Assembly: GCF_000350225.1 (NCBI RefSeq)
Contig: NW_005179159.1
Coordinates: forward strand, 62,001-126,000
Length of the DNA: 64,000 bases
Source: Chondrus crispus
Taxonomy: Eukaryota; Rhodophyta; Florideophyceae; Gigartinales; Gigartinaceae
Direction of reading: 5' to 3'
Shown piece by piece: positions 54,250 through 64,000 of the stretch. The position numbers were made by a program, and so were the translations under genes. The notes under the pieces are model-generated. The model was given only the letters and a program-made list of their open reading frames with translations. It ran no database searches and was not told the origin of the DNA. Within the stretch, counting starts at the first letter, position 1, and each line of letters starts with the position of its first letter.

Positions 54250-57200
54250 ATGGTAACGACACGCCAGTCGAACTATCCAAGCCGACCTGAACGAACGTAT
54301 CACCAACGACGTGGTGTCCACGAGACGACCCAGAAGCAAGAAGAAGGCGGAATGGCATCAGACGGCGAAGAAGCCGTCAGGGCCGTGACGGTATTTGCAC
54401 CTATTTCTCATCTGGTGTTGAAATCCGTCGATCCGGTTGCAGTATCGACTTTCATCCGCGAGAGACAGCGGTATCAACGACAAGTCGCAGAAAAAAGTAC
54501 GGTGCTGCCTACGTTAACGGCAGCCTCCTATACTGTGTCAATAGACGCGGGATTGTTGGCAACGTTGGTGTTCCTCGGAAAGTTTGACGAGATCGCACCT
54601 AACGTAGAGGCCGATGATCTCACGTCCAAGGACATAAAAACCTACATAAACGGACTGGTAACGGTACCAACGTCCGGGTTTGATCCAAAGGTGATAGAGG
54701 GAGCCCTCAAATGGTTACATGTCCCGATCACCATCGCTGATCCTGAAGCACGTATGGTTCATTACGTCAACGACTACTTCCAAAGGTTAGACGCGGTTGG
54801 ATATGGAAAATTTCTCGTGGAGAACCCTAAAAAGACAGTCGAACTTCTATGTCAAAACATAGTCCCGTACGCACTGCGGGACGCGGTAATACAACTGGTG
54901 GAATACGATCAATCACTGAAGAGGAATGTGAAGATGTTCGTCAAGGAGCTCATATCGGAAGCAAATGCGTGTGAGAAGTACGGGCAACGCAAGTCCGTAC
55001 CAAACGCCCCGAAATCGAGTAACAAGACGGAGAAGACGACGTCGTATTCTCGTCCGGTGCCTACGTCCAAGGTACCAGTATGCCTGTATCCAGCGCATAA
55101 GGCGAAGGGTTTACGACATAAGATAATGGGCTGTCGTTCATGCCCTGATGACGAGAAGAAGAAGCTTCTCGATGCCCACCGTGCGGAGCTCAAGCGGAAC
55201 CGAGGCGACAAGGTAGAACGTTCCGCTAAACGTGTCGCCAGGAAAAACAAAGTTACGCACGACGAGAGCAGCGTCATATTCGCATGTACGTATGCCGGCC
55301 GTACTCGCGATTCTGTGACGGCGGACATCGGGGCCGACGTCAACCTGATGAGTAGCGACCTACTGGAGCGTATCGTGCGTGAGGGAGGTAACGTTGCCGT
55401 CCAGAATTTTCCGAACCAACGTGTGTACAACCTGGCAGTACAAAACGCGGAAACATCTGAGCCGGTCAATATCGTATGTGGTAAGACGGCAGTGATGCCC
55501 ATTGAATTGCACATACGGCATGGCACAACGTTAGTACTGCGAAACGTTCAGTGGATGGTAACGGAACAGACATGCACGGAGTCGTTACTCAGCAGACCGG
55601 TTCTCGAGCGTATTGGTCTGAACGCCCGAGACATCCTCGCACGTGGGGCGGATCGTCTCGGTGGCGAAGTGGATGTCGCTGAGTTAGGTTTCAACGATGG
55701 AGCCACTCTTGAACGCATCTCGCGCATCATCGAAGAAGGTGTCTTCTACTCAAACGGAGGGGTGGACGAATACGACAACGATCCCGAAAATTGGCTGGAC
55801 TTCGGCGAAGACGAGACGGAAGAGAAGGACAGAGCAGTAAGAACGGCAATAAGTGAAGCTGTCGATAACGGTTTATCGGAGAAAGGAAGCTCCACACTGG
55901 CCGGGATCCTCCAAGAGTTATCAGACGTCCTCCGGATACGCCTTGGAAAAGGACCACCGGCTAACGTACAGCCTATGATCATTGAGGTGAAGGATGGAGC
56001 ACGCCCAGTTCGGGCTGCACAACGTCGCTACCCACAGGCGAAACGTCAATTCCTCGAACGCGTCACAGGCAAATTGTTGGAATACCGATTCCTCAAACTG
56101 TCGACTGAGGCCGATTGGGTGGCGGCACCGCTCATAGTGCCTAAAGCACTACCGGCGAAATTCCGCTTGACAATTGACCTACAACCAGTCAACTCGGCAA
56201 CGAAGCCAATGACATGGCCGATGCCAAATATCGAGAGCGAGCTCGGAGACTTACGTGAATCTCGATTCTTTGCCGCTATCGACTTCGTGTCGGGGTACTG
56301 GCAACTACCGCTTGACGAAAGTTGTCAAGCGTACCATTCATTCATGACGACTCGGGCATGTGTCATGGCCATGAGAACGTTACAGGGAGCACGGAATAGC
56401 GCCGCAAACTTCCAAAGCCGAGTGGAACCGTGCTTCCATCACATGCGGCACGCACTCATGGCCTGGCTAGACGATTTCGCGATTCATGCACCAACCGAGG
56501 AGCAACTCCTGAAGGAACTACGTAAGTTTCTGACAACGTGCCGCGAACGTAATCTGAAGGTCTCTGTACGGAAGAGTACGTTCTTCACTCCAACTTTGAA
56601 GTGGTGCGGACTTGTTGTCGACTCTGAAGGCGTGCGTCTCGACCCACGTAGGTTGTCTGGGCTAATGGACGTATCTGCGCCTGAGAACACTTCAAAGCTA
56701 TGCGAATACGTGAATTGCGTAACATGGATGCAAAACTGTATCCCGGACTTCGCAGAACGTATCGCGCCGCTTAGGAATCTACTCGAACAAGCACACAAGC
56801 GTAGCGGCTCCCGTAAGAAGCTTTCAGTACAGAACTACGCCGTCTCCTCTCTTGGTTGGGGGCGTGATCACATTGAAGCGTTCGATAAGCTTCAAGAACA
56901 ACTCCGAACGGCGGTGAAGCTGTCGCATCGTGATCCGGAGAAAGAAATGTGCGTATACACGGATGCCAGCGAGCGGTACTGGGCTGGTGTCGTAACGCAA
57001 TGTGTTCCTAGTGACTTGGAGAAAGACGTTATCGATCAGCGCCACGAGCCCCTCGCCTTCCTAAGTGGCGAGTTTACGGGACCAGAAGTGGCGTGGACCA
57101 CGTACCAGAAGGAGGGGTATGCGATAATGCAAACTTTCTAGCGCCTGGACTACCTCCTTCTATGCAAAGAGACACGAGTGTTCACCGATCACAGAAATCT

Positions 57201-58969
57201 TCTGTTCTGTTACGGGCCGGTCGCGTTAGAACTTTCGCTTGCACGACACAAGATAGTCAAGGTCTTACGGTGGGCTGTGTTTCTCTCCCAGTTCCAGTAC
57301 CGCATTGAGCACATCGATGGGACGAGCAACATCATGTCCGATATCATGACCAGATGGATGCATGGCTACCGCGGAAAACGAGCCGCGATAAGACGCGTGA
57401 CGTATAGACTCCTCGAGAACTCTATAGTGCCGTCGCCAGAGTCAGACGTATTCAAATGGCCAGACCTTAAGCAGATTATGGCTGCTCAAGAAAAGCACTC
57501 CGCTAGACTACCGAACGGTGCAAAAAGTGTGGGCACCGCACCCTGGACAATAGACGAACGTGTCTGGATCCCGGACGAAGCAGACGACTTGCAATTACGC
57601 CTGCTTGTCGTCGCGCACTGCGGACTCGGTGGCCATCGTGGCACGGACGCAACGTCGAGCAAGATACTCGAAGAGTTTACGTGGAATACATTGAAAGAGG
57701 ACTCACGTGAGTCCGTCGCGGATTGCATCCATTGTCTCATGGCCAAGTCTGGCCACAAAATACCACGCCCAATGGCAGAAACGTTACATGCGACGAACCC
57801 GAACGAAGTGGTCCACTTTGACTTTTTATACATGGGACCGTGTCACGACGATTACGGGTACGTATTGGTGATCAAGGATGATCTTTCAAGCTATGTATGG
57901 CTGCGTAAGGCCGTAGCCACAGATGCAGCGACAGCAGCTACGGAGTTGTCAGCATGGATCCGTACGTTCAGTTCCATGCACGTATGGGTGAGCGACCAAG
58001 GGTCTCATTTCAAGAACACCGTGATGGAACTGCTTGCATCTGACTACCGTATACGTCACCGTTTTACCGTCGCCTACTCGCCGTGGGCCAACGGCACGGT
58101 CGAAGTAGTGAACAAGCACGTAATGGCAGCGTGCCGGGCGCTAACAACGGAGCTGCGCCTTGGACCACACGACTGGCCTGACGTACTAGGCATAATTCAA
58201 AACGTCTTGAACGAGGCACCACTCGCACGGCTAGGTAAACGTGGCAACGGAACGTTCCGTTGCCCGCTAGAAGTGATGACGGGCATCCATCCACGACGCA
58301 CGCTGACAATTGGGACAGAGCCAACGCCGGATAACGTCAAACGGATGACACTGGAACGTGTGCAAGCTGAGAAAGTCACGCATCGATTTGTTACAGTCGT
58401 CTTTACTGGAAATGCATCAGAAAGTTGTGCGTGTAGTATCTAAAAATCGCGCTTGACAGCTCCGCGCCTACAATCAAAAAACAAACGTCGTGCAGCCAAA
58501 CTTTACCGTAGGAGATTTTTTGCTCGTACGTCGACCACAAGACACGGGCCACAAGCTGAACTTTCGATGGCTTGGACCTAGGCGGATCACCAACGTAGTC
58601 AGTGACCTCGTCTACGACGTAACCAAGCTAGATGGGAAGTCTACTGAACGAGTCCACTGTGCCCGCATCAAGATGTATCTAGCTGCGGAGGAAAACACAA
58701 CCGTACAGGAATCGCTGCTCGAGCTAGCAGAACGTACGGAGGCCAAGTACGAACTCGTGAAACGCTTTCATGACATCGGTGAGGACAAAGACGGTCTTTT
58801 CTTACATGTCGAATGGGTCGGGCTACCCGACAAACGAGACAGGACGTGGAATCCAATTCAAGAACTACATGGGGACGGGCCTGACATGGTAACGGAATTC
58901 CTCCGGAACTTACGTGGCCGCAAGAGACTCGTCACGATGGCCAAAGAGATCCTCTCTCTATCTTTTTAA
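54250..58969 (+). mobile_element. gag-pol region of the 5.7-kb gypsy element
   Basis: One continuous polyprotein layout. Gag-like N-terminal part (VLPTLTAASYTVSIDAGLLA) with a Cys/His cluster (CLYPAHKAKGLRHKIMGCRS); protease (TADIGADVNLMSS); reverse transcriptase (RLTIDLQPVNSATKP, active site WLDDFAIHA); RNase H (VYTDASERYWAGV); integrase (GGHRGTDATSS, CIHC, then VHFDFLYMG, VWVSDQGSHF, WANGTVEVVNKHV); and a chromodomain-like end (FLHVEWVGLPDKRDRTWNP). The FDFLYMG integrase wording is of a type I associate with oomycete and algal gypsy elements. Broken, about two breaks. Confidence 0.88.
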
Positions 58970-59003
58970 GCGTGTGCAATACGTAAACACACTTAAGGGG
59001 CGA

Positions 59004-59455
59004 TGTAGACGCTCAGATCTCTTGTGAAACACGCGAACCCCGACTCATACAGTACACATGTAGATGAACAAGCTACGGTATCTGATTGGCCGCGCGCAGT
59101 ATGATTGAGAAAGACAATTGGAGGATCAGGGGCGGTGCTCCTTGACTATACCGCATGATCCGATTTGGTGTCAGTAGTACTGACAGTGGTGGTACTGACT
59201 CAGTACCACCAGGTCTCTTTCACTTCACCGCCGCTGCTGCCATCTCTAGCATTTCGTCGGACGATTCCCTGATATGCTAGGAGAACAAAAAACAGCGAAG
59301 TAAATACAACGAACAACGAGGATGAAAGGCCCTTTCCCGGCCAAGTGACGTCCCCTTCAGATAAAGTCCTACAGGGCTACATCCGCAGACCTCTATTTGC
59401 GCCTGTATCTCACATTGCGTAGGCGTGTTCTGGCGTTTTCCCGTCGACGTCTCTA
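59004..59455 (+). repeat. 3' LTR of the 5.7-kb gypsy element
   Basis: Same 452-bp length and ends as the 5' copy, with about four differences. Confidence 0.93.
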
Positions 59456-59773
59456 TCCCAAGGCACAACTCAACTGCGGTGGGGAGGTACATTTTTCTTT
59501 CTTGTCGAGCGCAAGTCAAGAAAAAAAAGTCGACAAGTGTCCTCATATGAGAAAAATGGTCCGATAGACAGTAGACTGAGACATTATTCTCGCATTTCTA
59601 CGCATTCGATTTCACTCTTTCTCTGCTTCAGGAGAAAGTGTGCAATTTTACATTCTATTTCAAGTCATCTTCCCTTCATTTTCAGTACGTAGCTCAATCT
59701 CTCACCAGTCAATGTTGTACTCTGCCTTTGCAATATGCGGATGTCAACGACATAGTCTCTTCATTATTATCTA

Positions 59774-60791
59774 TTAGCTTGATTTTAAAGTGGGGACAAC
59801 GTCCATCTTATCCACACTGAACCTAGACTCTAGGTTAGGCAACGATTTCGGCCCTTCGTAAAATGGAATGTTGTTCTTTCTCATATACCGTAGATATACG
59901 ACCGTCCGAGTGAAAATTGTAGGTGTGCTTCCGCCACACTCAACATTGGCAGAGACAATTTCGACCAATACCGGTCTACGCATGTTATCATACTTCAGAA
60001 ACGGTCCGCCCGAGTCAGAGTCACAAGGGCCAGCCCCTGCCCTGCCGGCACAAGTCATCTTCCGCGACAGCCACACAGGTTGTCTCAGGCTCGCATATTT
60101 CTTTTTGCATTCTTCAAATGGCACCATAGATACCTCAGTCTTGTGCAAGATTTCATCAAGACGCGCGAAATGACCATTTCTTCCTCGCGATTTTGCGCCG
60201 TAGCCTGCCAATGTCGCCTTGCCACCCAGTGGTGAGTAGTCAATGTTCACGCGAACAAACTTTGATCCCACCGGAGCTGGCGTTCTCAGTTTGACGAATG
60301 CAATGTCACGGTTATATCGAAAGTGACGAGGGCCGTTTTGTCTGGGTTTGATGATTTTCTCAATTTCAATTTCGACCCCATTGCCTCCCATTTCGGCACC
60401 GAGGAACGCCCTGTTGTAGAGAATGCCCGATTCGCAGGTGAGCAGCAGTAGCGACCCAATACTTGGATATGAGAACCCCAGAGCAAAAGAGGGCGGCGCC
60501 GTTCTTTCCTTCGGCGAACCTCCAATACAGACCGACCATATAAGGGGCGAGATTGCTAGAACGAGTTCCGCCAATGATCTGAGATGAGGAGTCCTCGGAC
60601 AGTTCTCTGCTGCGTACTGAAGTATCTTGTAATAATCTGGGTCGGTTGAGAAGTCTCCGGTTGTGCGGCACAGGAGGATTCAGACGGTACCCAGAGTCTA
60701 CGCTGGTGGGGGTGCAGTTAGTGGACGACAAACAGCATGCGAATGTGAGCAGGACAAGGACTGCCACCGTGGAAGACGAATGATTGTGCAT
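59774..60791 (-). pseudogene. Secreted trypsin-family (S1) serine protease, one frameshift
   Basis: The ATG at 60,791 (MHNHSSSTVAVLVLLTFACC) starts a signal peptide. An earlier in-frame ATG exists, but this one puts the hydrophobic core at the N-terminus. A propeptide follows, then activation site IIGG and catalytic His in VATAAH, Asp in YNRDIAFVKL and Ser in CDSDSGGPFL, the complete S1 triad. The residue six before the Ser is Gly, not the Asp of trypsin, so cleavage after Lys/Arg is doubtful; Ser replaces the usual Gly before DSGGP. A one-base excess right after the catalytic His codon (near 60,440) shifts the frame; without it the text reads TAAHC as in the family. It may be a recent pseudogene or a sequencing error. 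A TATATATA box lies about 100 bases upstream (about 60,890). Confidence 0.8.
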
Positions 60792-60799
60792 GTTGAAAG

Positions 60800-62577
60800 A
60801 GAATTCCGAGAGATTGGTGAGAAAGGAACCAGAAGGTTGCAAGGTAAGTGACTGTAGGTGAAGGGCAACTCTACTGAGATAAGATATCCGTATATATAGA
60901 GGGAAATTGCCTACCACTTTTGTTCTGTCCAAACCTTAGTTGGCCTGTAGTTCGTGTGTGTAATAGGACCATCATGCATAATTGTAAAAATAATATCATT
61001 TTCGGTTACATATTAAAACGCAAAGGTCGTGAAGGAGTACGTAAGGCACTATACTGATACGACAAGTCGGCAGTAGGTGAGCATCGCTAGTCATCATTCA
61101 ATGTGTAAATGTCGGGCTTGTAATTACTGGGCTCACTAGTTCTGAATACAGCATTTCGGGAGTCTGTGTCCTGAGCGCTTTCGGATGCAGTGCTACTTAT
61201 GTATCGCCTAACGACCATCCCGTAGACTGAGTCCTTTCGTATTGTAGTTAAAGGAATCCCCCGTTGCTGACAATCATGGGATTTGGGTGTTCAGTTTAAA
61301 TTGGGATAAGTAAAAATCTTGAGCTTGGGAAATGCGTGGATCACATCGCAACTGGCAAATCAAGCCGATGTGAAGGTTCTGAACTGAGATAAAACTACGT
61401 GTGCTGTGTCCAAACACATAATGCGTCGTTTTTCCCTTTGATGAGGTGGACACCAAGCTACCCCGCCTCTAGTAGGGGCCAGATGCATTACACGTGGACC
61501 TACTGAGCTGTGCTTCTGACGCACTGTGCGTTAGTACCAGTACTGGTTAGTACGCTAGCCTAGTCAAGTGTAGTGCCTAGTGTAGTGCAGTCATCATACC
61601 GTACAATGAATTGGAAGGGACAAATTCCCCTAAAAAGTGAACAGGCTTTCTTCGCCAATAGGACAAATGTACACGGCGATTCAAAATCGGACATCATTGA
61701 GTTGCACTTGCTCCTGCGCTGTATCATTCTGGATGAGACGGAGAAAGATTCTGTGCTGCTGTAAGTTCGGGCTCTCTCTCCCTTGGTCCACCCAATATGT
61801 GTTTTAGGCAATATCTGATATGACTGAGTTAGAAAAATAAAAAAATACTATGACAGCGGCTAGCCTTTTCCAGGAGCCAACGCCGATGTCATGCTCTGCT
61901 GTCTGGGGGGTTTGCTTTGGAATAGTACGCGAGAGACAGGGGCTCGAGAGCAGCTTTGGAAGATGCAATGTGGAAGCGTCATCGCATGTGCCTCTCCCCT
62001 GGTAGGAGTATGAACGCATGAAGAACATTGTAAGCCTTACAGAGGAGGCTCATCACGTGTCGGGCGACCAAATGCTAACTGCCGCCGTCGCATGACTTCG
62101 CTTTGCCTTTGGGGATTAGATGAGAGTATGCCGAGCGAGCATACGATACGCAACAAAGTTTAGAAACAGGTCCGGACAAAGTCTATACGTATCACGCACC
62201 GGTTGACTTTTGTGAGAGCTTCTGTGACAATTCTTCTACGCAACAGCTCGGAACTGGCCGGATATCAGCAGAAGGTGTCGATATTGCAGCGCGCAATGGC
62301 GTGGTAGTGGTGTATCTGCACTTCTAGTGGAGGAGGCTCCAAGAACGCGTCTCTGGTGCACGCCAAGGGACTAGTGTCCAGGTGACAAATGGCCTCATAT
62401 GAGGCCAGTTTTTAGGCGGACTTTTGCAATTCGAATAATTGTAGAAATTTATCGCTACTGTAGTGAAAAGCTTACGACTAGAGTACTAAACGTTGGCAGA
62501 CCAGAAAACATTCAATTCCGTATCTCAATCTTCCCTAATCAACACTTTCGTCTTTCTCTTCCCAAAATTTCTTCAAA
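60800..62577. other. Spacer between protease and PiggyBac gene
   Basis: The first 150 bases include the protease promoter (TATATATA near 60,890 on the minus strand). The rest has only short frames without domains. Small adjacent palindromes ACGCACTGTGCGT (61,519-61,531) and ACCAGTACTGGT (61,536-61,547) and the 16-bp GGCCTCATATGAGGCC (near 62,388) are the only structures I note. Confidence 0.35.
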
Positions 62578-64000
62578 ATGGTGAGCGTCAATGATCCTCG
62601 AATTATTACAGGTAACAGCGTCCACACTCGTGCAAGACTGCTCACAGCTCAAAGTAAATGTCGTCGCATGTATGGAGCCTCCTGGAAGATCAAGTTGGTC
62701 ACGGGAACTGTCATTAGCATAAAAACTGACAAAGTGAAGGGTCCCAGTGTCACTTCAGTCAGGGCTAAATGGGAATTATCAGATGGCGTCAAGGAAGTCA
62801 CGCTTCGCATAGCTAACATCAAGGCTGGTGAAGTGATGGACCTGATCGATGACAGTCCTGAAGATCATATCCATCAAGAAACTGACCATTATGCGCAACC
62901 GGAGCCTACAGAAGACCGCGTGACGCCACCGGAAGGAGCATTCAGCCCGAGTACGAGAATCTCCGAGAGTGACGAAATAGATTCCCAAGATGGCCTCATG
63001 AATGTCCACGGCCGGGCCTGGAAGCGTGAGGAAGTCACGATGCATTTAAATGGTATGATACCGCCGAGAAGATGGAAGGTGATTGGACCGATTGATGAGA
63101 TTGTATCCCGTGGTCACAGTCCATCTCAAGTGCATCCCATGGACTACTTCATGTGGATGTTCCCACAGGAGCACTTGGCATTAATGGTTTCCTACACCAA
63201 CGATGCAATGGAATCAAGGGGACTTCGCTTGACTACAAGAGGTAAAATTTTGAAGTTTTTCGGGGTCCTAATCCTTATGACTCGGATTGAATTCAGCACC
63301 AGAAGGTCTCTTTGGAGCTCACAGGAAACCAGCAAATATCTCCCGCAACCTCAATTCGGAAACATCATCTCCCGCAGAAGATTCGAGAAGCTTCGTCAGA
63401 ATGTCACGTTCAGCTTTCCAGCTGACTCAAATGACAGATGGGGTATGATCAGGGACTTCATGGTCGCAATCAATGATCACAGAGCATCACATGTGATTCC
63501 ATCACAGAACATCTGCGTTGATGAGAGTATGTCACGCTGGTATGGACTTGGAGGAGATTGGATTGAAACCGGTCTTCCTCATTATATGGCCATGTACCGA
63601 AAACCCGAGAATGGCTGTAAGTTGAAGACTGCTGCATGTGGATAAAGTGGAATCATAATAAGAATTGAGAACGTCGTCTCAGCTGAGGAGACTTCTTTAA
63701 AGGATTTTGAAAGTGACCACTTACACGGAACCGCAGTGACTTTGAGGTTGTTACAGCCATGGTTTCACACCAATCGTGTTGTTTGCGCGGATTCGTACTT
63801 TGCTTCTGTTCACACGGCTGAATCACTTTATGAGAAAGGTCTTAGATTCACAGGTGTAGTGAAGACATCTACCAAGAAATATCCAATGAAATATCTATCT
63901 CATCTGGAGATTGCTGAAAAGGGAGAGCACGTCACACTGGTTTCGAAGCCGGTGGCCGGGCCTCATCTCATGGCAGTGATGTAGGTGGAACGAGACCGCA
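62578..64000 (+). pseudogene. PiggyBac transposase, two in-frame stops, runs off the window
   Basis: ATG at 62,578. The N-terminal part reads RTRARLLTAQSKCRRMYG-like host-factor-type sequence, then an acidic linker. The DDE_Tnp_1_7 domain starts near 63,140 (YFMWMFPQEHLALMVSYTND, IEFSTRRSLWSS). Catalytic Asp residues are visible in NICVDESMSRWYG and VVCADSYFAS. The enzyme cuts and pastes at TTAA sites. A TAA at 63,643 and a TAG at 63,982, both in frame, interrupt an otherwise well-kept sequence (GLRFTGVVKTSTKKYPMKYL lies between them), so inactivation is recent or read-through occurs. The 3' part lies beyond the window. No TTAA-flanked terminal repeat was identified. Confidence 0.85.

Larger units (their letters stand above)
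53758..59455 (+). mobile_element. 5.7-kb Ty3/gypsy element with short LTRs
   Basis: LTRs of 452 bp (53,758-54,209 and 59,004-59,455) differ at about four positions (under 1 percent), so it is very young. The target duplication is TCCC (53,754-53,757 and 59,456-59,459), four bases. The ends are TG...TA rather than TG...CA. The coding region spans 54,250-58,969 and a purine tract AAGGGGCGA precedes the 3' LTR. It looks nearly whole, with about two breaks. It is unrelated in sequence to the chromovirus at 38,303 apart from shared domain types. Confidence 0.92.

Overview
The window looks like a nuclear segment of a eukaryote with a compact gene set and a heavy transposon load. I infer a red alga of the florideophyte type (Chondrus-like). 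Most host genes here have no introns, one small gene has three short GT-AG introns, and chromodomain Ty3/gypsy, Copia, PIF/Harbinger and PiggyBac elements are packed together. That assignment is inference: an oomycete-like genome was considered and no marker in the window settles it.

Positions 1-12,900 are the gene island. In order: NUF2 (kinetochore, +), SAS10/UTP3 (ribosome biogenesis, +), ATAD3 (mitochondrial AAA+ ATPase, -), cytosolic tyrosyl-tRNA synthetase (+), and a secretory cyclophilin B type isomerase (-). SAS10 and ATAD3 converge, ATAD3 and TyrRS are head to head, TyrRS and cyclophilin converge. These are unrelated housekeeping genes, not an operon. A 583-bp inverted-repeat element with a 56-bp perfect palindrome sits between NUF2 and SAS10.

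Positions 13,270-34,790 are layered mobile DNA: a PIF/Harbinger element with both of its ORFs (MYB-like and DDE) and a SPRY-domain fragment; pieces of a tyrosine-recombinase (DIRS-like) element; two related Ty3/gypsy gag-and-LTR fragments on opposite strands; a chromodomain gypsy fossil followed by a 107-bp tandem array and an antisense unknown ORF region; and an older gypsy end whose LTR is interrupted by a solo LTR with a clean 5-bp target duplication.

Positions 34,790-38,302 are a mosaic of host-gene fragments. An MFD-type helicase fragment is fused in frame to the C-terminal half of a HECT ubiquitin ligase, and an unidentified protein is cut off by the next LTR. Several exact fold-back palindromes lie here and in nearby segments.

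Positions 38,303-50,388 are one 12.1-kb chromodomain gypsy element with matching 593-bp LTRs and an unusual 3.5-kb tail full of hairpin repeats. It is followed by a truncated Copia element, then a second nearly whole gypsy element (53,758-59,455; 452-bp LTRs, 4-bp target duplication). A secreted trypsin-family protease gene with one frameshift (59,774-60,791, -) follows, and the window ends inside a PiggyBac transposase with two in-frame stops.

The most unusual signals are the paired fold-back palindromes, the MFD-HECT chimera, the 10-nt microexon in the cyclophilin gene, and the hairpin minisatellite in the tail of the large gypsy element.
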